Assembly: GCA_019637295.1 (NCBI GenBank)
Contig: JAHBVX010000002.1
Location: forward strand, 124,001 to 188,000
Direction of reading: 5' to 3'
Origin: Polyangiaceae bacterium
Lineage (GTDB): Bacteria; Myxococcota_A; Polyangia; Polyangiales; Polyangiaceae
DNA: 64,000 nt
A program made the translations under genes and the position numbers. Below are positions 41,753-50,105 of the stretch, piece after piece (the first letter of the stretch is position 1; each line of letters starts with the position of its first letter). The notes beneath the pieces are model-generated. The model made no database searches and was not told the DNA's origin. It was given only the letters and a program-made list of their open reading frames with translations.

Positions 41753-41871
41753 CGGCGACTCCTTGGCTTGGTGCCTTCCGCAATAGCCGAGTCGAATTTC
41801 CAGGGCAACCGAGCTGGCGGGTGACGCGTGGCGGTGCGGTGATCGCTCGAGCGGCGCGGCCAGGGCCACCT

Positions 41872-41891
41872 CCGTTGCAGCGTTGCAACGG
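41872..41891. promoter_or_regulatory. 20-bp palindromic operator candidate
   Basis: CCGTTGCAGCGTTGCAACGG: perfect 8-bp arms, CCGTTGCA and TGCAACGG, with GCGT between. The word GTTGCA is also directly repeated at 8-bp spacing. It sits 120 bp before the acyl-CoA dehydrogenase start and 28 bp before the divergent lipoprotein start. TetR- and GntR-type regulators of fatty-acid genes use sites of this shape; no regulator gene adjoins it. Confidence 0.6.
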
Positions 41892-41919
41892 CGCCCCGCT
41901 GATCTATGCTGGCGCATTG

Positions 41920-42588
41920 ATGCGCTCGACCGCTCTGCTGCTTGGGGCGCTGCTCGGCGCCTGCGACTCGCCGCCCCGGTCGGACGCGGCCGCCGCGGGG
42001 CCCGCCGCCACCGAGGTCACGCCCGCCACGGGGCCTGCCGGCGCCCAGGCGGCCGCCACGCTGCGCCCGCTCGCGGTCGGTCAGTGGGCGGAGTATCGAA
42101 CGACTCGCGCCGACGGCACCACGAGCAGCGTCAAGTATCAGGTCGTCGCCGAAGAGGAGGGCCAGCACTGGCTCGAGATGTCCAGCGGCGTGGGGCTGAC
42201 CATACAGCTGCTGGTCGCGAGCCGCGGCGCGCAGCAGTCGGCGGACATCGTCGCCGCGCGGATGCGCCTGCCGTCCGGCGAGCTGAAGGAGTCGCGGGGC
42301 GAGGCGCTCGAGAAGCACAAGGTCGGCTTCGGCAAGCTGCTCGGCGACGTGCTCGTGCCGAACCTGCGCGGCAGCGAGCGCCGAGACGTGACGGTGCCCG
42401 CGGGCACCTTCCCAGGGGCGTTTCTGCGGGAGCACGAGAGCGACGTCTCGGGCGAGCTCATCAAGACCCGCACCTTCTCGCACCCCTCGGTGCCCATCAG
42501 CGGGCTGGTGCTGAGCGAAGGGGTGTTGGAGCGGTTTCGCATGGAGCTCGTGGCCTACGGCACGACGGGCGCCAAGAGCAGCCAGTAA
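41920..42588 (+). CDS. Lipoprotein of unknown function
   Basis: 222 residues from ATG 41920, the start that yields a signal (TALLLGALLGACDSPP; lipobox LGAC). After a Pro/Ala/Thr spacer, the mature domain (LAVGQWAEYRTTRADGTTSS, VKYQVVAEEEGQHWLEMSSG, PAGTFPGAFLREHESDVSGE) is strand-rich; the GQW.EY opening resembles LolA/DUF-type lipoprotein domains with a lipid-binding beta half-barrel, but I am unsure. It is divergent from the acyl-CoA dehydrogenase with the palindrome between, so both may answer to one regulator. Nine bases separate its stop from the convergent thioesterase. Confidence 0.75.
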   Translation: MRSTALLLGALLGACDSPPRSDAAAAGPAATEVTPATGPAGAQAAATLRPLAVGQWAEYRTTRADGTTSSVKYQVVAEEEGQHWLEMSSGVGLTIQLLVASRGAQQSADIVAARMRLPSGELKESRGEALEKHKVGFGKLLGDVLVPNLRGSERRDVTVPAGTFPGAFLREHESDVSGELIKTRTFSHPSVPISGLVLSEGVLERFRMELVAYGTTGAKSSQ

Positions 42589-42596
42589 CGAGGCGC

Positions 42597-42989
42597 TCAG
42601 CCGTCGAGCACGTGGTTGTCGAGCACGAACGCCGTGAGCGTTCCGGCCAAGACCTCGCGCGCGCCCACGCTGGCGGTCACCGTCAGGGTGCGCTTCTTCC
42701 CCTTGGTGTCGCTGACCCGCGCGCTGGCGATCACGTCGTCCCCGACCCGCACCGGGGCGACGAAGCGAACCTCCGCGGAGCCCAGCACCACCAACGGATC
42801 GTTGATGGCGAGCATGGCGGCGTGATCCACCAGCCCGAACACGAACCCGCCGTGCACGAGCCCCCGCTCGTCCACCGCCATCTCCGCGGTGGCGCGGAGC
42901 CTCGCCGACGCGAATCCGTCGGACAGCTCCAGCGGCTCGCCACACAGGCGCTGAGAGATGCCCAGGTGGGTGCGAACCTCGGCGCTCAC
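42597..42989 (-). CDS. Hotdog-fold thioesterase (PaaI-like)
   Basis: 130 residues from GTG 42989, which overlaps the FadJ-like stop by four bases (GTGA). FASARLRATAEMAVDERGLV and HGGFVFGLVDHAAMLAIND carry the HGG helix-1 motif and an acidic residue typical of PaaI/YbgC-type thioesterases; GSAEVRFVAPVRVGDDVIAS and a C-terminal LAGTLTAFVLDNHV complete the fold. It should hydrolyse acyl-CoA, likely to free stalled beta-oxidation intermediates. Last gene of the coupled thiolase-FadJ-thioesterase operon. Confidence 0.85.
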   Translation of the reverse strand: MSAEVRTHLGISQRLCGEPLELSDGFASARLRATAEMAVDERGLVHGGFVFGLVDHAAMLAINDPLVVLGSAEVRFVAPVRVGDDVIASARVSDTKGKKRTLTVTASVGAREVLAGTLTAFVLDNHVLDG

Positions 42990-45250
42990 ACCCGCACCCG
43001 CTCCGCAGACTCGGCGCGAGCAGCGCCGGGCCGGCCGGGGAGGGCGCGAGGCTCGCCGTAGAAGGTCGTCCCGCGCTGCGCCATCTCCACGAGCACCGGC
43101 GCCGGAGTGAAGCGCCGGCCGTGCTGCTTCTCGTAGCGCTCGAGGCGCCGCACGACCTCGAGCGCACCCAGAGTGTCTACATAGCGGAAGGGTCCGCCGC
43201 GGAAGGGCGGGAACCCGAGCCCGAAGATGGCCCCGATGTCGCCATCTCGGGCGCTGCGTAGGATGCCCTCCCCGAAGCACAGGGCGGCCTCGTTGATCAT
43301 GGCGAGCGCGCAGCGCTCGGCGATCTCGTGGTCCGGCAACGTGCTGGTCGGCTCCACGCCGAGCACGGCGTACACGCTCTGATCGACGCGCTTCTTGGCG
43401 CCCTTCTTCTTGTCGTCGTACCGGTAGAACCCGCGCTCGTTCTTGCGCCCGAAGCGCTCGTCGGCCACCAGCTTCTCCATTCCGGGCGGGGGCACCATGC
43501 GCTCCCCGAAGGCCTCGAGCATGATCTTGCCCACCTTCTCGCCCACGTCGATGCCGACCTCGTCGAGCAGCGTGATGGGACCGACCGGGTAGCCCCAGTC
43601 CATCAGCGCGCCGTCGAGCTTCTCTACCGCCACGCCCTCCGCGAGCAAGTACGCGGCCTCGTTCATGTAGGGCGCGAGGATGCGCGAGGTGTAGAAGCCC
43701 ACGCCGTCGTTGACCACGATCACCGTCTTGCCCTGCTTCTTGCCCAGCGCCACGCAGGTGGCGGTGACCCAAGGCGCCGTCTTCTCGGTCACGATGATCT
43801 CGAGCAGGGGCATCTTGTGCACGGGTGAGAAGTAGTGCATCCCGATGACCCGCTCGGGGTGCTTCGCCGCGGCGGCGAGTCGGGTGATGGGGATGCTCGA
43901 GGTGTTGGACGCGAAGATGGCCTCGGGGTGGCCGTGCTCCTCGATGTCGCGGATCATCGAGTGCTTCAGCGCGACGTCCTCGAACACCGCCTCGATCACG
44001 ACCTGTGCGTCGCGAAAGCCCGCGTAGTCCAGGGTCGGCGTGATGCGCGAGAGGATGACGTCCCGGTCGTTGCTGGAGAGGCGACGCTTCTTGTAGCCCT
44101 CCTCCACGATGCCGGCGGCGTACTTGACGCCTTGGGCCAGACCCTTGTCGTCCCGATCCTTGAGGCGGACCGGCGTCTTCGCGATGGCGCTCGTGATGTA
44201 CGCGATGCCCGCGCCCATGAGGCCAGCGCCGAGCATGCCCACCTTGGTGACGGGACGCGCCAACACGTTGGGATCGCTCACCCCGGTGTCTTTCTTGAGC
44301 TCGTTCGTCGCTTGAAAGATGCCAATCAGCTGAGCAGCGCCAGGGCTCACCACCAGATCGCCGAAGGCCTGCGCCTCGGCCTCGAGCCCCTCGGCCATGC
44401 CCTTGACCAGACCGACCTTCACCACGTCGAGGATGCGCTCCGCCGCCGGGTAGTTGCCGCGAGTCCTCGCCAGCAGCTGCTTGCGAGCCTGGTCGAACAA
44501 CACCTTGCGCCCGAGGGCGGTCTCGCTGAGCAGCGTCTCGGTCAGCTTCGCCTTGCGCTTCTTCTTCCGGTCCCCTTTGGCGTCCGCCAGCTGCAGCCCG
44601 AACTCGCACGCTGCCTCCAGCAGGATGGGCGCGGGTACGACCTCGTCCACCAAGCCGAGCTTGAGCGCGCGCCGGCCGTCGAGCTGCCTACCCGTGAGCA
44701 TGAGGTCGAGCGCGGCCTGTACGCCCACCAAGCGCGGCAGCCGCTGGGTCCCACCCGCGCCCGGCAGCAAGCCGAGCTGCACCTCGGGCAACCCGAGCTT
44801 CGTCTTCTTGTCGTCCGTGGCGACGCGAGCGTGGCAGGCCAGCGCGATCTCGAGGCCGCCGCCGAGCGCGGGCCCATGGATGGCCGCGACCACCGGCAAC
44901 CGGAACGCCTCGATGCGATCCAGGCCGCGCTGGCCGGCGCGTGACAGCTCTCGGGCGTCGTGAGCCGTGCGCACGTTGCCGAGCATGCGCACGTCCGCCC
45001 CCGCGATGAAGCTGTCCGGCTTGCCGCTGGTGAACACCACCGCTCGCACGTCGCTCGCGCGGTCGAGCTCGTCGAACACCCGCGCCGCGTCGTCCACGAA
45101 CCCGTCCTGCAGGGTGTTCATGGTCTCACCGGGCACGTCCATCCGGATGATGGCCACGCCGTCCGCCCGCTTCTCCACGCTGAACACGGACGCCGTGGCG
45201 CTGCCGTTGCCGTTGCCGCTGTCGCCCGTGTTGCTGCTCGTCGCTTTCAT
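42986..45250 (-). CDS. FadJ/FadB-like enoyl-CoA hydratase / 3-hydroxyacyl-CoA dehydrogenase
   Basis: 754 residues from ATG 45250, which overlaps the thiolase stop by one base. The N-terminal crotonase half has DSFIAGADVRML, IHGPALGGGLEIALACHARV and LGLPEVQLGLLPGAGGTQRL (the two catalytic Glu). Residues about 330 onward form the dehydrogenase: VGMLGAGLMGAGIAYITSAI (NAD binding), NTSSIPITRLAAAAKHPERV, IGMHYFSPVHKMPLLEIIV (catalytic His) and VNDGVGFYTSRIL. The C-terminal domain ends RYEKQHGRRFTPAPVLVEMA. Length and order fit FadJ/FadB alpha subunits. It hydrates enoyl-CoA and oxidises the 3-hydroxyacyl product in beta-oxidation, in complex with the thiolase encoded just upstream. Confidence 0.94.
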   Translation of the reverse strand: MKATSSNTGDSGNGNGSATASVFSVEKRADGVAIIRMDVPGETMNTLQDGFVDDAARVFDELDRASDVRAVVFTSGKPDSFIAGADVRMLGNVRTAHDARELSRAGQRGLDRIEAFRLPVVAAIHGPALGGGLEIALACHARVATDDKKTKLGLPEVQLGLLPGAGGTQRLPRLVGVQAALDLMLTGRQLDGRRALKLGLVDEVVPAPILLEAACEFGLQLADAKGDRKKKRKAKLTETLLSETALGRKVLFDQARKQLLARTRGNYPAAERILDVVKVGLVKGMAEGLEAEAQAFGDLVVSPGAAQLIGIFQATNELKKDTGVSDPNVLARPVTKVGMLGAGLMGAGIAYITSAIAKTPVRLKDRDDKGLAQGVKYAAGIVEEGYKKRRLSSNDRDVILSRITPTLDYAGFRDAQVVIEAVFEDVALKHSMIRDIEEHGHPEAIFASNTSSIPITRLAAAAKHPERVIGMHYFSPVHKMPLLEIIVTEKTAPWVTATCVALGKKQGKTVIVVNDGVGFYTSRILAPYMNEAAYLLAEGVAVEKLDGALMDWGYPVGPITLLDEVGIDVGEKVGKIMLEAFGERMVPPPGMEKLVADERFGRKNERGFYRYDDKKKGAKKRVDQSVYAVLGVEPTSTLPDHEIAERCALAMINEAALCFGEGILRSARDGDIGAIFGLGFPPFRGGPFRYVDTLGALEVVRRLERYEKQHGRRFTPAPVLVEMAQRGTTFYGEPRALPGRPGAARAESAERVRV

Positions 45251-46542
45251 CACGCCGCCTCCAGAACGATTGCCGCGCCGAGTCCGCCCGCCGCGCACGC
45301 GGTACACAGAGCGAGCCCGCCGCCACGGCGGCGGAGCTCGTTCAAGGTTTGTGTGATCTGCCGGGCACCGGTGGCCGCGAAGGGGTGCCCGATGGCGATC
45401 GAGCCGCCCATCACGTTGAACTTGTCCCAGTTGACCTCACCGATGCGCTTGCCGCGCCCGAGGTGCTGTTCGGCCCACTGTTGGCTCTCGAACGCCTGTA
45501 CGTTGGACAGCACCTGCGCCGCGAACGCCTCGTGCATGTCGATGAGATCGAGGTCCTTCAGCTTGATTCCCGCGCGCTCGAGGGCGACCGGCGTGGCGTA
45601 GCTCGGACCCATCAGCATCTGCCCCGCCGGGTCGAGGGCGGCGAAGGCGTAGCTGCGAATGAACCCGAGCACCGGCAGCCCCGCGGCCTTGGCCTTCTCT
45701 TCGCTCATCAAGAGCACCGCGCTCGCGCCGTCCGTGAGCGGCGAGCTGTTGCCCGCGGTGATGGTGCCATGCTTGCGATCGAACGCGGGCTTGAGCTTCT
45801 TGTAGCTCTCCACGTCGCTGTCCCGACGGACGAGGTTGTCGTCGGTGGTGGCAGCGTACTTCGGCGGCGCATACACGTGCATCACCTCGCGCTCGAAGCG
45901 CCCGTCCGCCCAGGCCGCCGCAGCGAGGCTGTGGCTGCGGTGGGCCAGCTCGTCCTGCGCCTGCCGCGTGATGCCGTTCTCCTTCGCCATCTTCTCCGCG
46001 CTCTCGCCCATGGTCAGGCCGGTGCTCGGCTCCTTGAGGGCGGGCGGTACGGGCACCAAGTCTCGGGGTGAGAGGCCGCTGAACGCCTTGAGTCGCTCGC
46101 CCAGGCTCTTGGCGCGGCTGGCGGCGATCAGCGCCTCGGCCAGCTTCTTGCTGACGGCGATGGGCACGTCGCTCGCGCTGTCGGCGCCGCCGGCGATGCC
46201 GCAGTCGATCACTCCCGCCCCGATGCTCTCCGCGACGTTGACCGTGGACTGATAGCTCGTGGCGCACGCACGAGAGACGCTGTAGGCCTCGATGTCACGC
46301 GGCAGCGCCGTGCCGAGCACGATCTCGCGCGCGATGTTGGGCGCGGAGAGCGACGGCACCACCTGGCCGTAGACCAGCTGCTGCACGGCGGCCGGCTCGA
46401 CGCCGCTCTGCTGCATCAGCTCGGTGACGACCATGCGGCCGAGGTCGAGCGCGGACAGGTCCTTGTACGCGGTGCCCGACTTGGCGAAGGGAGTCCTCAG
46501 ACCCGCGACGACGGCCACGCGCCGCCCGTTCTTCTTGCCCAT
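45250..46542 (-). CDS. FadI-like acetyl-CoA C-acyltransferase (thiolase)
   Basis: 430 residues from ATG 46542 with AAAGGAGA upstream; the longer frame is not needed. Catalytic Cys lies in [20 protein letters not shown], the second signature is [20 protein letters not shown] (His), and the last is [19 protein letters not shown] (Cys). Length and the [20 protein letters not shown] insertion agree with FadI-type thiolases of the anaerobic/trifunctional beta subunit group. It cleaves 3-ketoacyl-CoA to acetyl-CoA. First gene of the operon; 130 bp separates it from the unknown gene upstream, where the promoter should lie. Confidence 0.94.
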   Translation of the reverse strand: MGKKNGRRVAVVAGLRTPFAKSGTAYKDLSALDLGRMVVTELMQQSGVEPAAVQQLVYGQVVPSLSAPNIAREIVLGTALPRDIEAYSVSRACATSYQSTVNVAESIGAGVIDCGIAGGADSASDVPIAVSKKLAEALIAASRAKSLGERLKAFSGLSPRDLVPVPPALKEPSTGLTMGESAEKMAKENGITRQAQDELAHRSHSLAAAAWADGRFEREVMHVYAPPKYAATTDDNLVRRDSDVESYKKLKPAFDRKHGTITAGNSSPLTDGASAVLLMSEEKAKAAGLPVLGFIRSYAFAALDPAGQMLMGPSYATPVALERAGIKLKDLDLIDMHEAFAAQVLSNVQAFESQQWAEQHLGRGKRIGEVNWDKFNVMGGSIAIGHPFAATGARQITQTLNELRRRGGGLALCTACAAGGLGAAIVLEAA

Positions 46543-46672
46543 CGTGATGTCTCCTTTGCCGGCGCCGTGAGCCCCGGGGATCCGGTCTCTCGGGAGCCGC
46601 CGCGCGGACTCGTGTCCATAGGCACCATGACGCGACGTGTCAAGCGCGACCCGTCGTGCCCGCGGGCGGCAG

Positions 46673-47164
46673 TCAGCCTGCGCCGGCCAGCTCCGGGGCG
46701 GAGTCGGCGCGGAAGCTGTGCAGCCCGCTGCGGGACGCCGGGGCGGAGAAGCGCACGTCCACCGCGACCCGCGTACCGCGGAGGCCATCGAACAGCGCGC
46801 CGGCGAAGCCGAACATCTGGTGCTTCAGCTCGTCCGGCGCGGTCTCTTCGGCGAACAGCACGAGCCGTCCGCTTCCATGTCGGGTCATCGCGGCGACGGA
46901 GGCGCGCGCCATGCGGTAGCGCGGCGTGAGCAGCCCCGGATCGGCGTCACTCGCGAGCGCGAGCACGATGGTGTCGATGCGATCCCCCGCGTCGAGCAGC
47001 CCGCGCACGCGGCGCACGACGCGACGAGTGAACTCGCCGGCAGACTCGCCGGGCGGCTGCGCTTCGACGATCGCCTTGGCGTACTGCGCTTGCAGCTCCG
47101 CGAGACCTGCCGGAAAGCGCGCTCCCGACTCCATGATGACCAACGCGACCTGCCGCTCGTTCAA
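46673..47164 (-). CDS. Conserved protein of unknown function, myxobacterial type
   Basis: 163 residues from TTG 47164, chosen because AGGGAG lies six bases upstream; a longer frame to 47215 is possible. [20 protein letters not shown] opens an alpha/beta domain ([40 protein letters not shown]) ending in [15 protein letters not shown]. The rhythm is that of a Rossmann-like or USP-like fold, but with no nucleotide motif. Similar proteins occur in several myxobacteria as hypothetical proteins, as far as I recall. It is upstream of the thiolase operon on the same strand. Confidence 0.65.
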   Translation of the reverse strand: MNERQVALVIMESGARFPAGLAELQAQYAKAIVEAQPPGESAGEFTRRVVRRVRGLLDAGDRIDTIVLALASDADPGLLTPRYRMARASVAAMTRHGSGRLVLFAEETAPDELKHQMFGFAGALFDGLRGTRVAVDVRFSAPASRSGLHSFRADSAPELAGAG

Positions 47165-47485
47165 ATCCTGCTCCCTGCTCTCCGCCGCACCGACTCTGCC
47201 GGTGGCGGGTCTCAAACTCTCAGGGCGACCAAGTCATTCCCCCCGAAGCGCGACCAAGTTCGACGACGGGACATCCCGCCGATGTCCTAGGGTCAAGCAC
47301 GGGACGCAGCAGAGTCAAGGCGACGCGACCGCAAATCTCACGACGCGCCGTGTCAGCGCAGGTTCAGCGCGAGATCGGGCGTGCTCGGGGGCAAGTTCAC
47401 GCCGCCTACAGCGCGCGAATGCGCGTGTCCCACGGGGAAGCCCGGGAGCCGCGCCGGCTGGACGGCGGTCGGCTACACTGGAGCG
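47165..47485. other. 321-bp divergent intergenic region
   Basis: No coding sequence is evident. GCGACCAAGT is directly repeated at 47225-47234 and 47250-47259 (25-bp period), near the start of the minus-strand unknown gene. The rest is plain GC-rich sequence; I see no hairpin or promoter I would defend. Confidence 0.55.
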
Positions 47486-48517
47486 ATGAGCCCGACGCGC
47501 GCGAGGGTCGCCGCGCTGCAGATTGCGGCCCTGGGCACCGTCGCTTGTGGCAGCGAGCAGACGGGTCCCGAGCCGGATCCACCCATTCCCTTCGAGTACG
47601 CGCGGGATGACACGCTGCGCATGGATCAGCTGCAGCTCGTGGCCACGCACAACAGCTACCGGATCATGCCCGAAGGCATGACCATCACGGCGCTGCAGTA
47701 CGACCACCCGCCGCTCGACGTGCAGCTGCGCGAGCAAGGCGCGCGCGGGTTCGAGCTCGACATCCGCTACGACGCCGAGCTCGATACCTTCGTCGTCTAC
47801 CACCTGCCGGTCATCGACGAGCTGACGCACTGCCCGCGCCTCGTGGACTGCTTGCGCGCGCTCGAGAAGTGGTCGCGCAAGCGCCCCGGGCATCACCCGC
47901 TGTTCGTGCAGATCGAGCCCAAGGACGGCCTGCCCGCCGACGCCGAGCCGCTCGTGAGCAAGCTGGAGCAAGAGATCCTGAGCGTGTGGCCCCGCTCGCG
48001 CATCGTGACCCCCGACGACGTGCGTGGCGACTCCCCCACCCTAGCAGCCGCGCTCGCCAGCGATGGCTGGCCCACACTGGGCGAGACCCGGGGCAAGATC
48101 GTATTCTTCGTGGACGACACGAGCAGCTTTCGTGACGGCTACACCCGCGGCGGCAAGGACCTCGACGGCCGCCTCATGTTCGTTGACTCGGACCCAGGGG
48201 ATCCCTTCGGTGGGTTCGCGGTGATCAACGATCCCATCGGGGGCGCGACCTCGATCGCGGCGGCGCTGGCCGCAAACTTCATCGTGCGAACCCGCGCCGA
48301 CGGCGACAACATCGAGCCCCTCGCCGGTGACACGACGCGGCGCGACGCCGCCCTGAGCAGCGGCGCGCAGGTCGTGAGCACGGACTACCCGGTGGCCAAG
48401 CCCGGGGTGAACTTCGTGGTGGAGCTGCCGGGCGGGGCGCCATCGCGCTGCAATCCGGTGACGGCGCCCGCCGAGTGTGCCGCGACGGACATCGAAAACC
48501 CCGCGTTCGTCGAGTGA
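47486..48517 (+). CDS. Calcium-dependent PI-PLC-like phosphodiesterase lipoprotein
   Basis: 343 residues from ATG 47486; the signal LQIAALGTVACGSEQ has lipobox TVAC. LVATHNSYRIMPEG and LDVQLREQGARGFELDIRYD, then VVYHLPVIDELTHCPRLVDC, match the Ca2+-dependent phosphoinositide phospholipase C1-like family (TIM barrel; His of THNSY, Glu/Asp metal ligands in FELDIRYD, second His in VYHLP). Later GKIVFFVDDTSSFRDG and FIVRTRADGDN are also typical. It would act outside the cell on phosphodiester lipids or related esters. Starts from a broad divergent region; 61 bp separates it from the beta-helix gene. Confidence 0.83.
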   Translation: MSPTRARVAALQIAALGTVACGSEQTGPEPDPPIPFEYARDDTLRMDQLQLVATHNSYRIMPEGMTITALQYDHPPLDVQLREQGARGFELDIRYDAELDTFVVYHLPVIDELTHCPRLVDCLRALEKWSRKRPGHHPLFVQIEPKDGLPADAEPLVSKLEQEILSVWPRSRIVTPDDVRGDSPTLAAALASDGWPTLGETRGKIVFFVDDTSSFRDGYTRGGKDLDGRLMFVDSDPGDPFGGFAVINDPIGGATSIAAALAANFIVRTRADGDNIEPLAGDTTRRDAALSSGAQVVSTDYPVAKPGVNFVVELPGGAPSRCNPVTAPAECAATDIENPAFVE

Positions 48518-48578
48518 GCCGCGATCAGGCCGCGAGCTGCTACACTGCGTCGCTGTCGCGAGTGAAAAGGAGTGAGCC

Positions 48579-50105
48579 ATGGGCTGTGTTGGGCGTGCAA
48601 TCTGGGCGTTGGTGATCGTCGCATCCACCGCGTGCGGCGGCGGCGGTGGCGACGGCAGCGGGGCGAGCACCGGCGGCACCGGCGCGGCGAGCGGCGCGGG
48701 CGGCGCGGCCAGCGGTGGCACCGGAGCGGCAGCGGGCTCGGGTGGCACCGGAGCGGCAGCGGGCTCGGGCGGCGCGGGCGCGGCGAGCGGTGGCGGCGGT
48801 TCGTCAGGCGCCTCGGGCGGGACGGGCGGCTCCGCGGGCGGCGCCTGCAGCGGCGTCACCACCTTCGCGGACGGCGCGGTGCCGACGACCGAGGTGCACG
48901 TCAGCCCCACGGGCAACGATCAAGGCGCGGGTACGTCCGCGAGCCCCTTCGCCACCCTGGGCAAGGCCGCCTCCGTCGCCAGCCCGGGCACGGCCATCCG
49001 TCTGCAGCCGGGCACCTACGGCGGGGGCGCGTTTCTCTCCAACCTGTCCGGCACGGCGACCGCTCCGATCTGGATCGGCGGCGTGACCGGCTCTGCCAAG
49101 CCCGTGATCGACGGCGGCGGCCAGGCCATGCAGCTCAGCCGCGTGCGCTACTTGATCGTTCACGATCTGGAGGTGAGAAACAGCACCCAGAACGGCATCA
49201 ACATCGACGACGGCGCCGACTACGCCAACGAAGACGCGACGCGCTACGTCGTCTTTCGCAACCTGACCATCTCGGACATCGGCAGCGGCGGCAACCAAGA
49301 CTGCCTGAAGATGAGCGGCGTGAACGACTTCTGGGTGCTCGACAGCACGTTCACGAACTGCAGCAGCGGAGGCTCGGGCATCGACATGGTGGGCTGCCAT
49401 CGCGGGCTCATCGCGGGCAACACCTTCACTGACATGGGGAGCAACGCCGTGCAGGGCAAGGGCGGCACGGACGACGTCGAGATCCGCCACAATCGCATCA
49501 AGAACGGCGGCCAGCGCGCCATCAACCTGGGCGGGTCCACGGGCTTTCAGTTCTTCCGTCCGCCGCTCTCGACCTCCGCGCCCAACTTCGAGGCCAGGAA
49601 CATTCGAGTGGTCGCCAATTTGATCGAGGGGTCCATGGCGCCCATCGCCTTCGTGGGGTGCGTGAGCTGTGTGGCAGCGCAGAACACCATCGTCAATCCG
49701 ACGAACTGGATCATTCGCATTCTGCAAGAGACCACCTCGGGCAGCGGCTACACCTTCGAGCCCGCGAAGGACGGCGTGTTCGAGAACAACCTCGTCTACT
49801 TCGCGCGGGGCGGGCTCTCCACCTACGTGAACGTGGGCGCGAACACGGACGCGCCGAGCTTCACATTCCGAACCAACCTCTGGTACGCGCACGACAACGC
49901 CGCGCAGTCGCAGCCGACGAACCTGCCCGCCGCCGAGTCCGGCGGCATCTACGGGCAAGACCCGGGCGTCGCCGCGCCAGACTTCGTCACCGGCGCGGGC
50001 AGCCCCGCCGTCGGCCAGGGCACCCACCCCGCCCACGCGCCCGGCGATCTGCTCGGCAAGTGCTGGCAGAACCCGCCCAGCATCGGCGCCTACGAAGGAG
50101 GCTGA
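48579..50105 (+). CDS. Right-handed beta-helix lipoprotein
   Basis: 508 residues from ATG 48579, with AAAAGGAG upstream. Signal IWALVIVASTACGGG has lipobox STAC. A 65-residue Gly/Ser/Ala linker leads to a domain starting TTEVHVSPTGNDQGAGTSAS and PFATLGKAASVASPGTAIRL, the DUF1565/beta-helix entry motif, then stacked coils (YLIVHDLEVRNSTQNGINID, FRNLTISDIGSGGNQDCLKM, HRGLIAGNTFTDMGSNAVQG, IRVVANLIEGSMAPIAFVG) and SIGAYEGG at the end. Fold suits a polysaccharide lyase, hydrolase or adhesin; no active-site set is clear. Its stop overlaps the radical-SAM start by one base. Confidence 0.85.
   Translation: MGCVGRAIWALVIVASTACGGGGGDGSGASTGGTGAASGAGGAASGGTGAAAGSGGTGAAAGSGGAGAASGGGGSSGASGGTGGSAGGACSGVTTFADGAVPTTEVHVSPTGNDQGAGTSASPFATLGKAASVASPGTAIRLQPGTYGGGAFLSNLSGTATAPIWIGGVTGSAKPVIDGGGQAMQLSRVRYLIVHDLEVRNSTQNGINIDDGADYANEDATRYVVFRNLTISDIGSGGNQDCLKMSGVNDFWVLDSTFTNCSSGGSGIDMVGCHRGLIAGNTFTDMGSNAVQGKGGTDDVEIRHNRIKNGGQRAINLGGSTGFQFFRPPLSTSAPNFEARNIRVVANLIEGSMAPIAFVGCVSCVAAQNTIVNPTNWIIRILQETTSGSGYTFEPAKDGVFENNLVYFARGGLSTYVNVGANTDAPSFTFRTNLWYAHDNAAQSQPTNLPAAESGGIYGQDPGVAAPDFVTGAGSPAVGQGTHPAHAPGDLLGKCWQNPPSIGAYEGG
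48714..48767. repeat. Two exact 27-bp tandem units in the beta-helix lipoprotein linker
   Basis: The 27-base unit beginning GGTGGCACCGGAGCG occurs at 48714-48740 and again at 48741-48767 without change. It is in frame and encodes a Gly/Ala/Thr/Ser-rich nine-residue step of the linker. Confidence 0.85.
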
